A stretch of DNA of 64,000 nucleotides, taken from positions 248,001 through 312,000 of the forward strand of contig NZ_CP010536.1 in the NCBI RefSeq assembly GCF_000832305.1, read 5' to 3'. The notes below the pieces were generated by a model, which was given only the letters and a program-made list of their open reading frames with translations, had not been told where the DNA came from and did not search any database. The stretch is from Cupriavidus basilensis (lineage in GTDB: Bacteria; Pseudomonadota; Gammaproteobacteria; Burkholderiales; Burkholderiaceae). A program made the position numbers and the translations under genes. This document shows, one piece after another, positions 35,613-45,683 of the stretch; position 1 is the stretch's first letter; each line of letters opens with the position of its first letter.

Positions 35613-36506
35613 TCAGTAGTTTTCGCGCTCGCCGCCGGGGCGGTGCTTGAAGCGCTTGTGCACCCAGTAATACTCAGTCACGCGGGGGCGGATGCAATCT
35701 TCGAAGAAGGCATTCATGCGCCGGGTGTCCTCGGTCACGCTGTCGCCGGGATAGTTTTCCCAAGCCGGCAGGATGCGCAGCACGTAGCCTTGGTAGTCGG
35801 GCAGCATCTCGGTGTAGATCGGCACAACCTTGGCCCCGGTCAGCCGCGCCAGGCGTGATACCGAGGTCAGGGTCAGTGCCTCCACGCCAAAGAACGGGAT
35901 GTACTCCGAGTCGCGCTCGCCAAAGTCCATGTCGGCGATCAACTGCAGGGCCTCGCCCTTGCGCAGGCAGCGGATGATGTCGCGCGCGCTGTCGTTGCGC
36001 GCAATCATCTTGGCGCCAAAGCGGCCGCGCGCGTGCTTGAGGAATCCGTCGAACAGGTCGTTCTTCTGCCTGGTATAGAGCGATGCGCCGGAGCGTTTGA
36101 CGTGCTCGCGCAGGTGGATGGTGAGGCGGATCGCGCCCGCTTCGACGCCCGAGAGATGCAGCGTGACGAGGATGTGGGGCGTGCCGTCCAGCGCCACCAG
36201 GTCGGCCTGATCGTCGATCCGGACCCAGCGGCGCATCTGCGCCTCGCTGCCGGTCCAGAAGATGCCGCGCTCGGCAAAGCTGCGAAAGACGGTGCGAAAG
36301 GTCTGCCGCGAGAGCGTTTCGATCTCGGCGTCGGTTCGCTCGGGAAAGCACAGGCGCAGGTTGGTCTGCACCACGCGGCGCCGGCTGCTGGGAATGAGGT
36401 AGAGCAAGCTGCCCAGGCCCTCGCCGAAGCGTGCCACGAGCGGATAGGGAAGCTTGCCGAGCACGGTCAAGAGGCCGATGCCAAGCCAGGTAAAGATACG
36501 GCTCAT
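35613..36506 (-). CDS. lpxL: lipid A late acyltransferase, LpxL/HtrB family
   Basis: This 297-residue membrane-bound enzyme has an N-terminal anchor (residues about 5-22) and the family His-x4-Glu motif in [10 protein letters not shown]. It adds a secondary acyl chain to the Kdo-lipid A precursor on the inner face of the inner membrane. Its start overlaps the end of the upstream paralogue by four bases (ATGA). Which position or chain it adds cannot be told. Confidence 0.9.
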   Translation of the reverse strand: MSRIFTWLGIGLLTVLGKLPYPLVARFGEGLGSLLYLIPSSRRRVVQTNLRLCFPERTDAEIETLSRQTFRTVFRSFAERGIFWTGSEAQMRRWVRIDDQADLVALDGTPHILVTLHLSGVEAGAIRLTIHLREHVKRSGASLYTRQKNDLFDGFLKHARGRFGAKMIARNDSARDIIRCLRKGEALQLIADMDFGERDSEYIPFFGVEALTLTSVSRLARLTGAKVVPIYTEMLPDYQGYVLRILPAWENYPGDSVTEDTRRMNAFFEDCIRPRVTEYYWVHKRFKHRPGGERENY

Positions 36507-37441
36507 CGTTGGTCGTTGGAGAGAGAGGCGGGTGCCGGCGCGGGCACCTCCAGGGGGTTGCGCGAGGCGTCGGCCGCCGGGGCGCGAGGTGGCTCCGCGG
36601 GCGGCAACTGCGCGCCGCCTGGGTGCTTGTAGCGGTTGTAGCCCCACAGGTACTGCGTCGGGCATGCCTTCACCAGCTTCTCGACGGCTGCGTTGATCAC
36701 CGCGACGGCTTCAGCCTGGTCGTCAGGCAGCGGGTCCTTGATGACCTGCATATGGCCGAGGAAGCCGGCGCCACGCGGCAGGCGTTCGGCGAAGATCACC
36801 GCGATGGGCGCGCCCGTGAGTTGCTGCAGGCGCTGCACCAGCGTCATGGTGTAAGCCGGCTTGCCAAAGAACGGCGCCCAGGCGCCTTCGCCGCCGGTCG
36901 GGACCTGGTCGGGCAGGATGCCGATGGCCTCGCCTCGCTTGAGTGCCTTGACCAGCATGCGCACGCCGCGCGGCTGCGCCGGCGCCATGGCCAGGTTAGG
37001 GCGCGTGCGCATCTTGACGATCCAGTCGCGCAGCCACGCCTGGTGCGGCGGCTTGTACAGCGCCGTGACCGGATGCCGCAGGGCAAATGCCTGCGGAAGC
37101 ACTTCGAAGCAGCCAAGATGCGGCACCAGGATGATCAGCCCGCGGCCCTGTGCCATCAGCTTGTCGAGTTCCGGCCAGATCCGGTCGGCAAAGCTGTACA
37201 TGCGCGCGTCGGGATGGCGCCGGCTCCAGAAATAGGGCATTTCCAGGATCATGCGGCCGGTCGAGCGGGCCGCCTGCGCCACCATCGCGTCGCTGGCGTC
37301 GGGGTAGGCATGGCGAAGGTTTTCCCTGAGCCGCGTGCCATAACGTCCCGGCAGGCGTGCCGCCAGCAATCCGAGCGCACCGCCGATGGCGTGCAGCCAG
37401 GAGAGCGGCAAGCGGGAAATCAGCCAGAACAGAAAGGTCAT
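36503..37441 (-). CDS. second lipid A acyltransferase, LpxL/HtrB family
   Basis: This 312-residue paralogue has an N-terminal hydrophobic segment, HLGCFE as the His-x4-Glu motif and the ILPDQVPTGGEGAWAPFFG substrate segment. The last 40 residues are a Pro/Ala-rich tail. It is coupled to the next acyltransferase gene, so the two probably perform successive late acylations. Confidence 0.88.
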   Translation of the reverse strand: MTFLFWLISRLPLSWLHAIGGALGLLAARLPGRYGTRLRENLRHAYPDASDAMVAQAARSTGRMILEMPYFWSRRHPDARMYSFADRIWPELDKLMAQGRGLIILVPHLGCFEVLPQAFALRHPVTALYKPPHQAWLRDWIVKMRTRPNLAMAPAQPRGVRMLVKALKRGEAIGILPDQVPTGGEGAWAPFFGKPAYTMTLVQRLQQLTGAPIAVIFAERLPRGAGFLGHMQVIKDPLPDDQAEAVAVINAAVEKLVKACPTQYLWGYNRYKHPGGAQLPPAEPPRAPAADASRNPLEVPAPAPASLSNDQR

Positions 37442-37826
37442 CGGATTGCGATAGCGGCCCGGCGGGCCGGGTAGGTCATTAATGTTTTGCCGGGCGCTGC
37501 CGTTAGTGGGGCAATCAAAATGAATCTGGTGTTGTTACGGGGCCCACCGTACGGCTTGCACTGCCTGCAGGCTCGCGCCAGGCCGGAATCGCGTCGCTTA
37601 TCGGGTGGCGCGGCCTGGCCGCGACAGCGTCCGGTATTGGCAGGTGTGCCAGATAACCGGGGCGCTGCAGCGTAGCTTGCAGGCGCGTATAATAGCGCGT
37701 ATCGCCGAGTTAACTGACAACTTGCGGGGCGATACCGTTCTACCGGAACGGCATGAAAATACCGCTAAAGCGTCGCCGCCCGGGCTTAGAGGTTGGCGCG
37801 CAATAGCCAAACCTGGAGAAAAGTTC
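37442..37826 (+). promoter_or_regulatory. divergent promoter region and leader of metK
   Basis: These 385 bases contain no gene. TATAAT at 37688-37693 is the best -10 for metK and gives a leader of about 125 nt. The leader holds a CCGTTC/GAACGG hairpin near 37735-37751 and a GGTTGGC/GCCAAACC hairpin directly before the ribosome site, where it could hide or expose the site. I do not recognise a described SAM riboswitch. The minus-strand promoter for the acyltransferase operon must lie near 37442-37560. Confidence 0.5.
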
Positions 37827-38990
37827 GTGGCAAACGACTTCTTGTTCACTTCGGAATCCGTCTCCGAAGGCCATCCGGATAAGGTCGCCGACCAAATTTC
37901 CGATGCTGTCCTCGACGCCATCCTGGCTCAGGACAAGTACGCGCGCGTGGCCGCTGAAACGCTGTGCAACACCGGCCTGGTTGTCCTGGCCGGGGAAATC
38001 ACCACGACCGCCAACGTCGATTACATCCAAGTCGCGCGCGACACCATCAAGCGCATCGGCTACGACAACACCGAATACGGCATCGACTACAAGGGCTGTG
38101 CAGTGCTGGTCGCTTACGACAAGCAATCGCCTGACATCGCCCAGGGCGTGGACCGCGCCTCCGACGACTACCTGAACCAGGGCGCCGGCGACCAGGGCCT
38201 GATGTTCGGCTACGCTTGCGATGAAACGCCGGAGCTGATGCCTTTCCCGATCTATTATTCGCACCGCCTGGTCGAGCGCCAGTCGCAACTGCGCCGCGAT
38301 GGCCGCCTGCCCTGGCTGCGTCCCGACGCCAAGTCGCAGGTGACCGTGCGTTACGTCGACGGCCGTCCGCACAGCGTGGATACCGTGGTGCTGTCGACCC
38401 AGCACTCGCCGGATATCACCCAGGCGCAGATCCGCGAAGCCGTGATCGAGGAAATCATCAAGCCGGTGCTGCCGGCCGAGATGCTCAAGGACACCAAGTA
38501 CCTGGTGAACCCGACCGGGCGCTTCGTCATCGGCGGCCCGCAAGGCGATTGCGGCCTGACCGGGCGCAAGATCATCGTCGACACCTACGGCGGCGCTTCG
38601 CCCCACGGCGGCGGTGCTTTCTCGGGCAAGGATCCGTCCAAGGTCGACCGCTCGGCAGCCTACGCTGCCCGCTACGTCGCCAAGAACGTGGTCGCCGCCG
38701 GCCTGGCGCGCCAGTGCCAGGTGCAGGTCAGCTACGCCATCGGCGTGGCCCGCCCGATCAATGTGACGGTGTACACCGAAGGCACGGGCAAGATCTCCGA
38801 CGAGGCGATCGCCGCGCTGGTGCAAGAGCACTTCGACCTGCGCCCGAAGGGCATCGTGCAGATGCTCGACCTGCTGCGCCCGATCTACGAAAAGACCGCT
38901 GCCTACGGCCACTTCGGCCGCGAAGAGCCGGAATTCTCGTGGGAAGCAACCGACAAGGTCGCGCTGCTGCGCGCTGCAGCCGGCCTGTAA
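37827..38990 (+). CDS. metK: S-adenosylmethionine synthetase
   Basis: This 387-residue enzyme makes SAM from methionine and [28 protein letters not shown] and [16 protein letters not shown] are signature segments. The start is GTG 37827 with GGAGAAAA upstream, which gives the usual N-terminus just before FLFTSESV. It lies divergent from the lipid A genes. Confidence 0.97.
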   Translation: MANDFLFTSESVSEGHPDKVADQISDAVLDAILAQDKYARVAAETLCNTGLVVLAGEITTTANVDYIQVARDTIKRIGYDNTEYGIDYKGCAVLVAYDKQSPDIAQGVDRASDDYLNQGAGDQGLMFGYACDETPELMPFPIYYSHRLVERQSQLRRDGRLPWLRPDAKSQVTVRYVDGRPHSVDTVVLSTQHSPDITQAQIREAVIEEIIKPVLPAEMLKDTKYLVNPTGRFVIGGPQGDCGLTGRKIIVDTYGGASPHGGGAFSGKDPSKVDRSAAYAARYVAKNVVAAGLARQCQVQVSYAIGVARPINVTVYTEGTGKISDEAIAALVQEHFDLRPKGIVQMLDLLRPIYEKTAAYGHFGREEPEFSWEATDKVALLRAAAGL

Positions 38991-39019
38991 GGCTGCCGCG
39001 AACCTCGCATCGGAATGAG

Positions 39020-39042
39020 ACCGCCTTCGGGCGGTTTTTTTT
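39020..39042 (+). terminator. rho-independent terminator after metK
   Basis: ACCGCC and GGCGGT enclose a TTCG tetraloop, followed by an eight-T run. Confidence 0.92.
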
Positions 39043-39238
39043 CGCGCCTGCGGTGGCGTTCCTGGCTTGCCACGGCCTTGTCCTGGATCAAGCGGGGCGA
39101 GGCGGGGCGTGGCGCCCCATGGCCGCGAGGGTAGAATCGCGGGATGGCAAGGCGGCCCGGCGAGTGGCGCTTTGTTCGCCTGCCGCGGCGCGCGCATGCG
39201 CGCTCAAGACCGCCGGAGCCCGCATACCGAGGATGCCC

Positions 39239-40198
39239 ATGTCACTTGATTCGACCCTTACCCCTTCCACGCCCGCCACTGCCACTGCCACCGCGGCCGG
39301 GGCAGCCGCGCCCGCGTTCAACCTGATCCGGCCCCAGCCCTATACGGAGTGGGCGCCGCAACTCGATGCCGGCACCAAGGCGGGGTTGCGCCGCGAGCTG
39401 GAGCAGGGCGCCGTGCTGTTCTTCCCCCAACTGCGCTTCCAGTTCGAGCCCGGCGAGGAGCGTTTCCTGGACAGCCGCTGGTCGGACGGCAAGTCAAAGA
39501 ACATCAACCTGCGCGCCAACGACCAGGCCGTGCGCGGCGCGACGGGCGGCGAGCAGGACCTGAAAGACCTGTACGTGCTGATTCGCCGCTATGCCGAGTA
39601 CAGCGAGAAGCTGGTGCTCAGCCTGTTCCCGGAATATGGCCCGCATATGGTGCGCGCCGGCACCTCGTTGCGCCCGAGCGAGATCGCCGGGCGGCCGGTG
39701 AGCTGGCGCAAGGACGACACGCGGCTGCATGTGGACGCCTTCCCGTCCAACCCGATGCTGGGCCAGCGGCTGCTGCGCGTGTTCCACAACATTGACCCGC
39801 AGGCGCCGCGCGTGTGGCGTGTGGGCGAGCCGTTTGGCGATTTCGCCAAGCGTTTCGTGCCGAAGACCAAGGGCATGTGGCCGGGGCAGGCGCGGGTGAT
39901 GGAGATGCTGCATATCACCAAGCGCCGGCGCTCGGAGTATGACCACCGGATGCTGCAGCTGCACGATCTTGCAAAGGCCGACCTGGAGTACCAGGCCAAT
40001 GTGCCGCAGCAGGAGTTTCAGTTCCCGCCCGGGTCGACCTGGATTGTATTCAGCGACCAGGTGCTGCATGCCGCCATGCGGGGCCGGGCCATGATGGAGC
40101 AGACCTACTACCTGTCGCCGAAGGCGATTTCAGACCATACGCATTCGCCGGAAGCGGTGTTGGCGCGGATGCTGGGGCGCCCGATGGTGGTGGGCTGA
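39239..40198 (+). CDS. kdoO: Kdo hydroxylase family dioxygenase
   Basis: This 319-residue protein matches the Fe(II)/2-oxoglutarate-dependent Kdo 3-hydroxylases described in Burkholderia and Yersinia, which convert the outer Kdo of lipopolysaccharide to Ko. The metal site would be His and Asp in LHVDAFPSNP with the distal His in FSDQVLHAAMRGR. The first 25 residues are Thr/Ala-rich. ATG 39239 has GAGG at a good distance; ATG 39233 is too close to it. Its position near two lipid A acyltransferase genes fits a lipopolysaccharide role. Confidence 0.83.
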   Translation: MSLDSTLTPSTPATATATAAGAAAPAFNLIRPQPYTEWAPQLDAGTKAGLRRELEQGAVLFFPQLRFQFEPGEERFLDSRWSDGKSKNINLRANDQAVRGATGGEQDLKDLYVLIRRYAEYSEKLVLSLFPEYGPHMVRAGTSLRPSEIAGRPVSWRKDDTRLHVDAFPSNPMLGQRLLRVFHNIDPQAPRVWRVGEPFGDFAKRFVPKTKGMWPGQARVMEMLHITKRRRSEYDHRMLQLHDLAKADLEYQANVPQQEFQFPPGSTWIVFSDQVLHAAMRGRAMMEQTYYLSPKAISDHTHSPEAVLARMLGRPMVVG

Positions 40199-40246
40199 GT
40201 CTGGTTTGAGCCGGCGCCTGGCTAGCCGCCGGCTTTCTCCCCGGGC

Positions 40247-41659
40247 TCAGCGCATCAACAGCTTGATCATCGTTTCAAAGCGCTTGCCATAGGGTGGCTT
40301 CAGCAGCCCGGCGCCATTGATGCCGGATTGGCGGAAGATCGGCTTGAGCTTGGAGAAGGTCTCAAAGCCAGCCTGGCCGTGATATGCACCCATGCCGCTG
40401 GGCCCCACGCCGCCGAAGGGGAGGTCTTCCTGGGCGATATGCAGCAGCGTTTCGTTGATGCTGACGCCGCCCGCCACGGTTTGCGCCATGACGTGGTCGA
40501 TCGTGCGGCCGTCCTTCTCGAACAGGTAGAGCGCCAGCGGGCGTGGGCGGGCGTTGATGTAGTCAATGGCCTCTTCCAGCGTGTGGTAGGTCACCAGCGG
40601 CAGCACCGGCCCGAAGATTTCCTCGCGCATCACAGTGGCGTCGGCGGAGACATCCAGCAACAGCACCGGCGCGAGGCGGCGGCGCTCGGGGTCCGATGGC
40701 AGCTGTGACAGCGGCACCACGCGCGCCCCGGCGCGCGCGGCATCGCTCACCAGGCCGTCCAGCCGCGCGAAGTGCCTCGGGCTGATGATGGTGGTGTAGT
40801 CGGGGTTGCCCGCATGGCCCGGCAGGTCCGGATAGAGGCGGGCGGCGCAGGCGCGCGCGGCTTCGACGAAGGGCTCGCGCAGGGCCTCGGGCAGCAGCAC
40901 ATAGTCCGGCGCGATGCAGGTCTGGCCGGCGTTGAGCAGCTTGCCCACCAGGATGCGTTCGACGGCGCGCTCCAGGTCGGCGCCGGGACCGACAATGGCC
41001 GGCGATTTGCCGCCCAGTTCCAGCGTGACCGGCGTGAGATTGGCGGCCGCCGCACGCATCACATGGTGGCCGACCTGGGTTGAGCCGGTAAACAGCAGGT
41101 GGTCGAAGGGCAGGGCGGAAAAAGCGCTCGCCACTTGCGCGTCGCCATTGATCACCGTGACCTCGTCGGCGGCGAAAGCCTGTTGCGCCAGGCGCGCGAA
41201 CAGCGCGGCAAAGCGCGGCGTGTACTCGGAGAGTTTGACCATGGCGCGGTTGCCCGCGACCAGCGCGCCCACCAGCGGGCCCACGGTCAGATAGAGCGGG
41301 TAGTTCCACGGCACCACGATGCCGATCACGCCCAGCGGCTGCGGCATCAGCCTCGATGTGGCGGGCTTGAACCACAGCCCGGTGCGAACCCGCCGCACCC
41401 GCATCCAGCGCTTGCCATGACGCAGTGCATCGTCGATCCCGGCCACGCTGGGAAAGGCCTCGAGCAGCGCGGTTTCCTGGCGGGGGCGGTTGCCGAAATC
41501 GGCGCTGATGGCTTGCGAGATCTCGTCCATGTGCCCCGTCACCAGCTTGCGCAGGCGCCGCAGCCGGTCGGCGCGCACCGCCCAGGCCGGGGCCTGATCG
41601 CGGCGTGAGGCGGCGCGCATGGCGTCGAACACGGATGCAATCTCGGGCACTTCTCTCAT
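40247..41659 (-). CDS. aldehyde dehydrogenase, coniferyl aldehyde dehydrogenase type
   Basis: This 470-residue NAD(P)-dependent enzyme has the catalytic Cys in NAGQTCIAPDYVL and the general-base Glu in LELGGKSP. The short length and the VVPWNYPLYLTVGPLVGALVAGN segment fit the coniferyl aldehyde/fatty aldehyde dehydrogenase branch. The substrate is not certain. AAGGAGAGCGAC precedes ATG 41659. It is divergent from a GMC alcohol oxidase/dehydrogenase, an arrangement that suggests sequential oxidation of an alcohol. Confidence 0.88.
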   Translation of the reverse strand: MREVPEIASVFDAMRAASRRDQAPAWAVRADRLRRLRKLVTGHMDEISQAISADFGNRPRQETALLEAFPSVAGIDDALRHGKRWMRVRRVRTGLWFKPATSRLMPQPLGVIGIVVPWNYPLYLTVGPLVGALVAGNRAMVKLSEYTPRFAALFARLAQQAFAADEVTVINGDAQVASAFSALPFDHLLFTGSTQVGHHVMRAAAANLTPVTLELGGKSPAIVGPGADLERAVERILVGKLLNAGQTCIAPDYVLLPEALREPFVEAARACAARLYPDLPGHAGNPDYTTIISPRHFARLDGLVSDAARAGARVVPLSQLPSDPERRRLAPVLLLDVSADATVMREEIFGPVLPLVTYHTLEEAIDYINARPRPLALYLFEKDGRTIDHVMAQTVAGGVSINETLLHIAQEDLPFGGVGPSGMGAYHGQAGFETFSKLKPIFRQSGINGAGLLKPPYGKRFETMIKLLMR

Positions 41660-41952
41660 GTCGCGCTCTCCTTGGGGTCGTGCGCTGCCCTTGGCGCGCG
41701 CGGCGTTCAGATCCCCGCACCATATGCCAAGCGGCGGCGCCTGACAATGGAGGCCGGCCACTAGCCACGTGCTTCAAACAACCGTATACACCGACCCTCC
41801 TTCGCCCTTTCCAGTGCCCCGGCAAAGCCCTACACTGATTTCGCGGCATGCTTTCGGCGTGCCAGCCAGACCGGGTTGACCGGCATGCGCGGCCCTGCCG
41901 AAGCGTTCGGCGCAACCCCGGCACACTGACCTCGGACCAGGCGGGGAGACGG

Positions 41953-43632
41953 ATGGAAACCACCTTTGACTATCTCGTCGTTGGCGGCGGTTCGGCGGGG
42001 TGTGCCCTGGCCGGGCGGCTGGCCGACAGCGGCAGCGACAGCGTGGCGGTGCTCGAGACCGGCGGCCACGATCACCATGTGCTGGTGTCGACGCCGGCGG
42101 GCTGCGCGGCCATGCTGCCGCGTGCCGGCAGCCATAATTACGGCTACCGCACCGTGCCGCAGCCGGGGCTGAACGGGCGTCGTGGCTACCAGCCCCGCGG
42201 GCGCGGCCTGGGGGGCAGTTCCTCGCTCAATGCCATGATCTACACGCGGGGCACGCCGGCTGACTACGACCGCTGGGCTTCGGCTGGCTGCGACGGCTGG
42301 GCCTGGGACGATGTGCTGCCCTATTTCCGCCGGGCCGAGTGCAATGAGCGCGTGGCCGGGCGCGATGACGATCCCTGGCACGGCGGCAGCGGCCCGCTCC
42401 ATGTGTCGGACCTGCGCACGCCCAATCCCTTTGGCCAGCGCTTTATCGAGGCGGCCCAGCAGGCCGGCTATCGCCGCAACGATGACTTCAACGGCGTGGA
42501 CCAGGAGGGCGCTGGCTGGTACCAGGTGACCCAGCATGGCGGCGAGCGCTGGAACGCCGCGCGCGCCTACCTGCACCGCGGCGACGCCGCCGACCACGCC
42601 AGCAATGGCGGGCGCGAAAACCTGGCTGTGATGACGGGCACGCAGGTGCTGCGCATCGCGTTCGAGGGCCGCCACGCGGTGGGGGTGGTGGTGCGGCTGG
42701 ATGGCCGCGAGACCCTGTTGCGGGCACGCCGCGAGGTGATCGTGTCGGCCGGCGCGTTCGGCTCGCCGCAACTGCTGATGGTGTCGGGCGTCGGCCCTGC
42801 CTCGCATCTGCGCGAGCTAGGTATTCCCGTGGTGCACGATCTGCCGGGCGTTGGCGCCAACCTGCAGGACCACCTCGACATCATCGTGCACAAGCGGGTG
42901 GCGGCGTCCGAGCTGTTCGGCGTCTCGGTGGGCGGCGCGTTTCGCCTGCTGGCCGAGATACTGCGCTATCGGCGCGAGCGCACCGGCATGCTGACTTCCA
43001 ACTTTGCCGAGGCAGGCGCCTTCCTGAAGAGCCACGCCGGGCTGGACGAGCCGGACCTGCAGTTGCACTTCGTGGTCGGCATGGCCGACGACCATATGCG
43101 CCGCATCCGCCTGGGCCATGGCTATTCGTGCCACGTTTGCGTGCTGCGCCCGAAAAGCCGGGGCGAGGTACGGCTGGCTTCACCCGATATCCGCGAGGCG
43201 CCGATGATCGACCCGTGCTTCCTGTCGGACCCGCGGGATCTCGACGGCCTGGTGGCCGGCGTGCGGATCGTGCGCAGAATCCTGGCCCAGCCGCAACTGG
43301 CGGCGTTCGGCGGCAAGGAGCTGTATTCGGCGCACTTGCCGGCCGATGGCGGCGACGACAGCGCGATCCGCGCGATGATCCGCGCCCACGCGGATACCAT
43401 CTACCATCCCGTCGGGACGTGCCGCATGGGCATGGACGAATACGCGGTGGTCGATCCGCAACTGCGCGTGCGGGGCGTGGAAGGCTTGCGCGTGGTGGAC
43501 GCATCGATCATGCCAACGCTGATTGGCGGCAACACCAATGCGCCGGCCATCATGATCGGCGAGCGCGCGCATGACCTGATCCGGCACGGCCCGCGCGTGG
43601 TGTTGCGCATGGCGGAGGTCTTGGCCGTGTGA
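41953..43632 (+). CDS. GMC-family FAD-dependent alcohol dehydrogenase
   Basis: This 559-residue flavoprotein has the N-terminal FAD loop VVGGGSAGCALAGRL, the GMC signature around RGLGGSSSLNAMIYTRG, and the C-terminal catalytic His in YHPVGTCRMG with a second in GGNTNAPAIMIGERA. It is choline dehydrogenase-like, but the substrate could be any of many alcohols. GGGGAGACGG precedes ATG 41953. The 293-base gap to the divergent aldehyde dehydrogenase holds no other gene. Confidence 0.9.
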   Translation: METTFDYLVVGGGSAGCALAGRLADSGSDSVAVLETGGHDHHVLVSTPAGCAAMLPRAGSHNYGYRTVPQPGLNGRRGYQPRGRGLGGSSSLNAMIYTRGTPADYDRWASAGCDGWAWDDVLPYFRRAECNERVAGRDDDPWHGGSGPLHVSDLRTPNPFGQRFIEAAQQAGYRRNDDFNGVDQEGAGWYQVTQHGGERWNAARAYLHRGDAADHASNGGRENLAVMTGTQVLRIAFEGRHAVGVVVRLDGRETLLRARREVIVSAGAFGSPQLLMVSGVGPASHLRELGIPVVHDLPGVGANLQDHLDIIVHKRVAASELFGVSVGGAFRLLAEILRYRRERTGMLTSNFAEAGAFLKSHAGLDEPDLQLHFVVGMADDHMRRIRLGHGYSCHVCVLRPKSRGEVRLASPDIREAPMIDPCFLSDPRDLDGLVAGVRIVRRILAQPQLAAFGGKELYSAHLPADGGDDSAIRAMIRAHADTIYHPVGTCRMGMDEYAVVDPQLRVRGVEGLRVVDASIMPTLIGGNTNAPAIMIGERAHDLIRHGPRVVLRMAEVLAV

Positions 43633-43671
43633 GGGGCGGTGCGAGGGCGTGCCTCCAGCGCGCAAGGGATT

Positions 43672-43699
43672 CGCGACAGTGCCGGCGGCGCCTGTCGCG
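43672..43699. terminator. hairpin between convergent GMC and acyl-CoA dehydrogenase genes
   Basis: CGCGACAG and CTGTCGCG enclose 12 bases. There is no good U-tract on either side, so it is only a possible terminator. Confidence 0.3.
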
Positions 43700-43748
43700 C
43701 GACGGCCCAGAAAAAAGCGTGACGAGGCGTGCGGCGCGGCCGCGTGCT

Positions 43749-45410
43749 TCAGGCCGGCCAGGCGCGTGCGACCACCCGTGCCAGCGCGGCATCGCCGCCC
43801 TCCAGCGTGCCGAACACGCGGCCGTGCTGGTGCCCGAGCCGGCTGGCCACGAAGCGCTCGGCATCGTCGGCGTCGGCATGGGCGAGCATCAGCGCCGCCT
43901 GCGCGGTCAGCACGAGGCCCTGGGCAAAGCGCCGCGCGCCGGCTTCGAGGAGATCCGGCGCGTCGCGCAGCATCGCCTGCAGCGAGGCGAGTGCGGCCCG
44001 CACCGCCGGATGGCCGCCGGCGCGCCGGCTGAGGTCCTGCAATAGCCGCCCCGCATCCTCGGGATTGCGCTGGAGCGCGCGCAGCACGTCCAGGCACATG
44101 ATGTTGCCGGAACCCTCCCAGATCGAGTTGACCGGTGCCTCGCGGTACAGCCGCGCCATCGGGCCTTCCTCCACGTAGCCGTTGCCGCCCCACACCTCCA
44201 TGGCTTCGCCCGTCACCTCGATGGCGCGCTTGCAGACCCAGAACTTGGCCGCCGGCGTGACGATGCGCTTCCAGGCGGCGGCCAGCGGATCGGCATCGGC
44301 CCGCTCGAAGGCGTGCGCCAGTTCCATCATGAGCAGGGTCGCGGCCTGGCTTTCCAGCGCCAGGTCGGCCAGCACGTTGCGCATCAGCGGCTGCTCCACC
44401 AGCAGGCGGCCGAACGCCATGCGATGCCGCGCGTGATGGATGGCCTGCACCAGCGCCGCGCGGATGATGGCGGCGCTGCCGATCACGCAATCCAGCCGGG
44501 TATAGGTGGCCATCTCGATAATGGTCGGGATGCCACGGCCCTCCTCGCCGATCAGGATGCCGGTGGCCTCGCGGAATTCCACTTCACTGCTGGCGTTGGA
44601 GCGGTTGCCCAGCTTGTCTTTCAGGCGCTGGATCTGCACCGGGTTCTTGCTGCCGTCGTCGCGAAAGCGCGGCACGAAGAAGCACGACAGCGGCCCATCC
44701 TGCGCGCCCATGCGCGCCACCACCATGTGGGCATCGCACATCGGGGCGGAGAAAAACCACTTGTGCCCGGTGATCGCGTACTCCGCGCCGCGGCCCCCGC
44801 CGCGCACGGCGCGCGCGACGGTGGTGTTGCTGCGCACATCGGAGCCGCCCTGCTTTTCCGTCATGCCCATGCCGATCATCACGGCATGCTTGTCGCGCCA
44901 GGGCAGGTCGCGCGGATCGTGCAGGGTGGCAAACAGCTTCGGCCCAAGTTCCGCGAACAGCGTCGCTTCCTTCTGCAGCACCGGGATGCTGGCGAACGTC
45001 ATGGTGGGCGGGCACAGGGATCCGGATTCGGCCTGCGCCTGCAGGAAGTAGCCCGCCGCGCGCGCCACCCACGCGCCCTCCCTGGGCTGCGCGAACGGCA
45101 GCGCCTGCAACTGCTGGCTGCGCAGCAGCGCCAGCAACGCGTGCCATGCAGGCGGAAACTCCACTTCGTCGATGCGCTCGCCGGTGCGGCTGTGCGTATG
45201 CAGCTCGGGCGCATGGCGATTGGCCTCGGCCGCCCACTGCTGCACATCGGGTTTGCCCAGGCGTGCGCCGAAGATATCGAGCGCACTGGCGTGCCAGCCG
45301 CCGCCTAGCCGCTCCAGCGCGGCGCGCAGCGCGGGGTCGCCGGTGAACAGGTTGTAGCCGGTCAGGTCCGGGACCTGGTTGAACACGCGGTGAGTGGCGG
45401 CTTCGGTCAT
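43749..45410 (-). CDS. AidB-like acyl-CoA dehydrogenase
   Basis: This 553-residue flavoenzyme resembles the AidB branch: a longer N-terminal domain (NQVPDLTGYNLFTGDPAL), then GMTEKQGGSDVRSNTT and GHKWFFSAP around the flavin. EVWGGNGYVEEGPMARLYREAPVNSIWEGSGNI near the end is characteristic. AidB protects against alkylating agents in E. coli; many homologues may instead oxidise branched acyl-CoAs. AGGAGACCTC precedes ATG 45410. Confidence 0.88.
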   Translation of the reverse strand: MTEAATHRVFNQVPDLTGYNLFTGDPALRAALERLGGGWHASALDIFGARLGKPDVQQWAAEANRHAPELHTHSRTGERIDEVEFPPAWHALLALLRSQQLQALPFAQPREGAWVARAAGYFLQAQAESGSLCPPTMTFASIPVLQKEATLFAELGPKLFATLHDPRDLPWRDKHAVMIGMGMTEKQGGSDVRSNTTVARAVRGGGRGAEYAITGHKWFFSAPMCDAHMVVARMGAQDGPLSCFFVPRFRDDGSKNPVQIQRLKDKLGNRSNASSEVEFREATGILIGEEGRGIPTIIEMATYTRLDCVIGSAAIIRAALVQAIHHARHRMAFGRLLVEQPLMRNVLADLALESQAATLLMMELAHAFERADADPLAAAWKRIVTPAAKFWVCKRAIEVTGEAMEVWGGNGYVEEGPMARLYREAPVNSIWEGSGNIMCLDVLRALQRNPEDAGRLLQDLSRRAGGHPAVRAALASLQAMLRDAPDLLEAGARRFAQGLVLTAQAALMLAHADADDAERFVASRLGHQHGRVFGTLEGGDAALARVVARAWPA

Positions 45411-45617
45411 GAGGTCTCCTGTGCAGTCTTCTGCGCGCGTTGCGCATGGCCATGTCTGATTGCATGGTAGAGCAAGCGGCGCGCTATGTGCGTGGGCTTG
45501 CATCCCTGCCTCGCCACGCGCACGATAAGTCATGGTGCGTCGCAGCGAAACGTGTGCGCGCCACGACCCGGAGGCTGCGCATGCGCCAGCCATACCTTGA
45601 CGCATGACACTCCAGAT

Positions 45618-45683
45618 TGAAACAGGGGTGGTCAAGCCCCCAGCCTTGTGCTTAAATTCACCCCGTTGGATGAAACAGGGGTG
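45618..45683 (+). repeat. 13-bp direct repeat spanning the start of the TPP riboswitch
   Basis: TGAAACAGGGGTG occurs at 45618-45630 and again at 45671-45683. The second copy forms the 5' side of the riboswitch P1 stem. The first copy has no THI-box after it. Confidence 0.75.
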
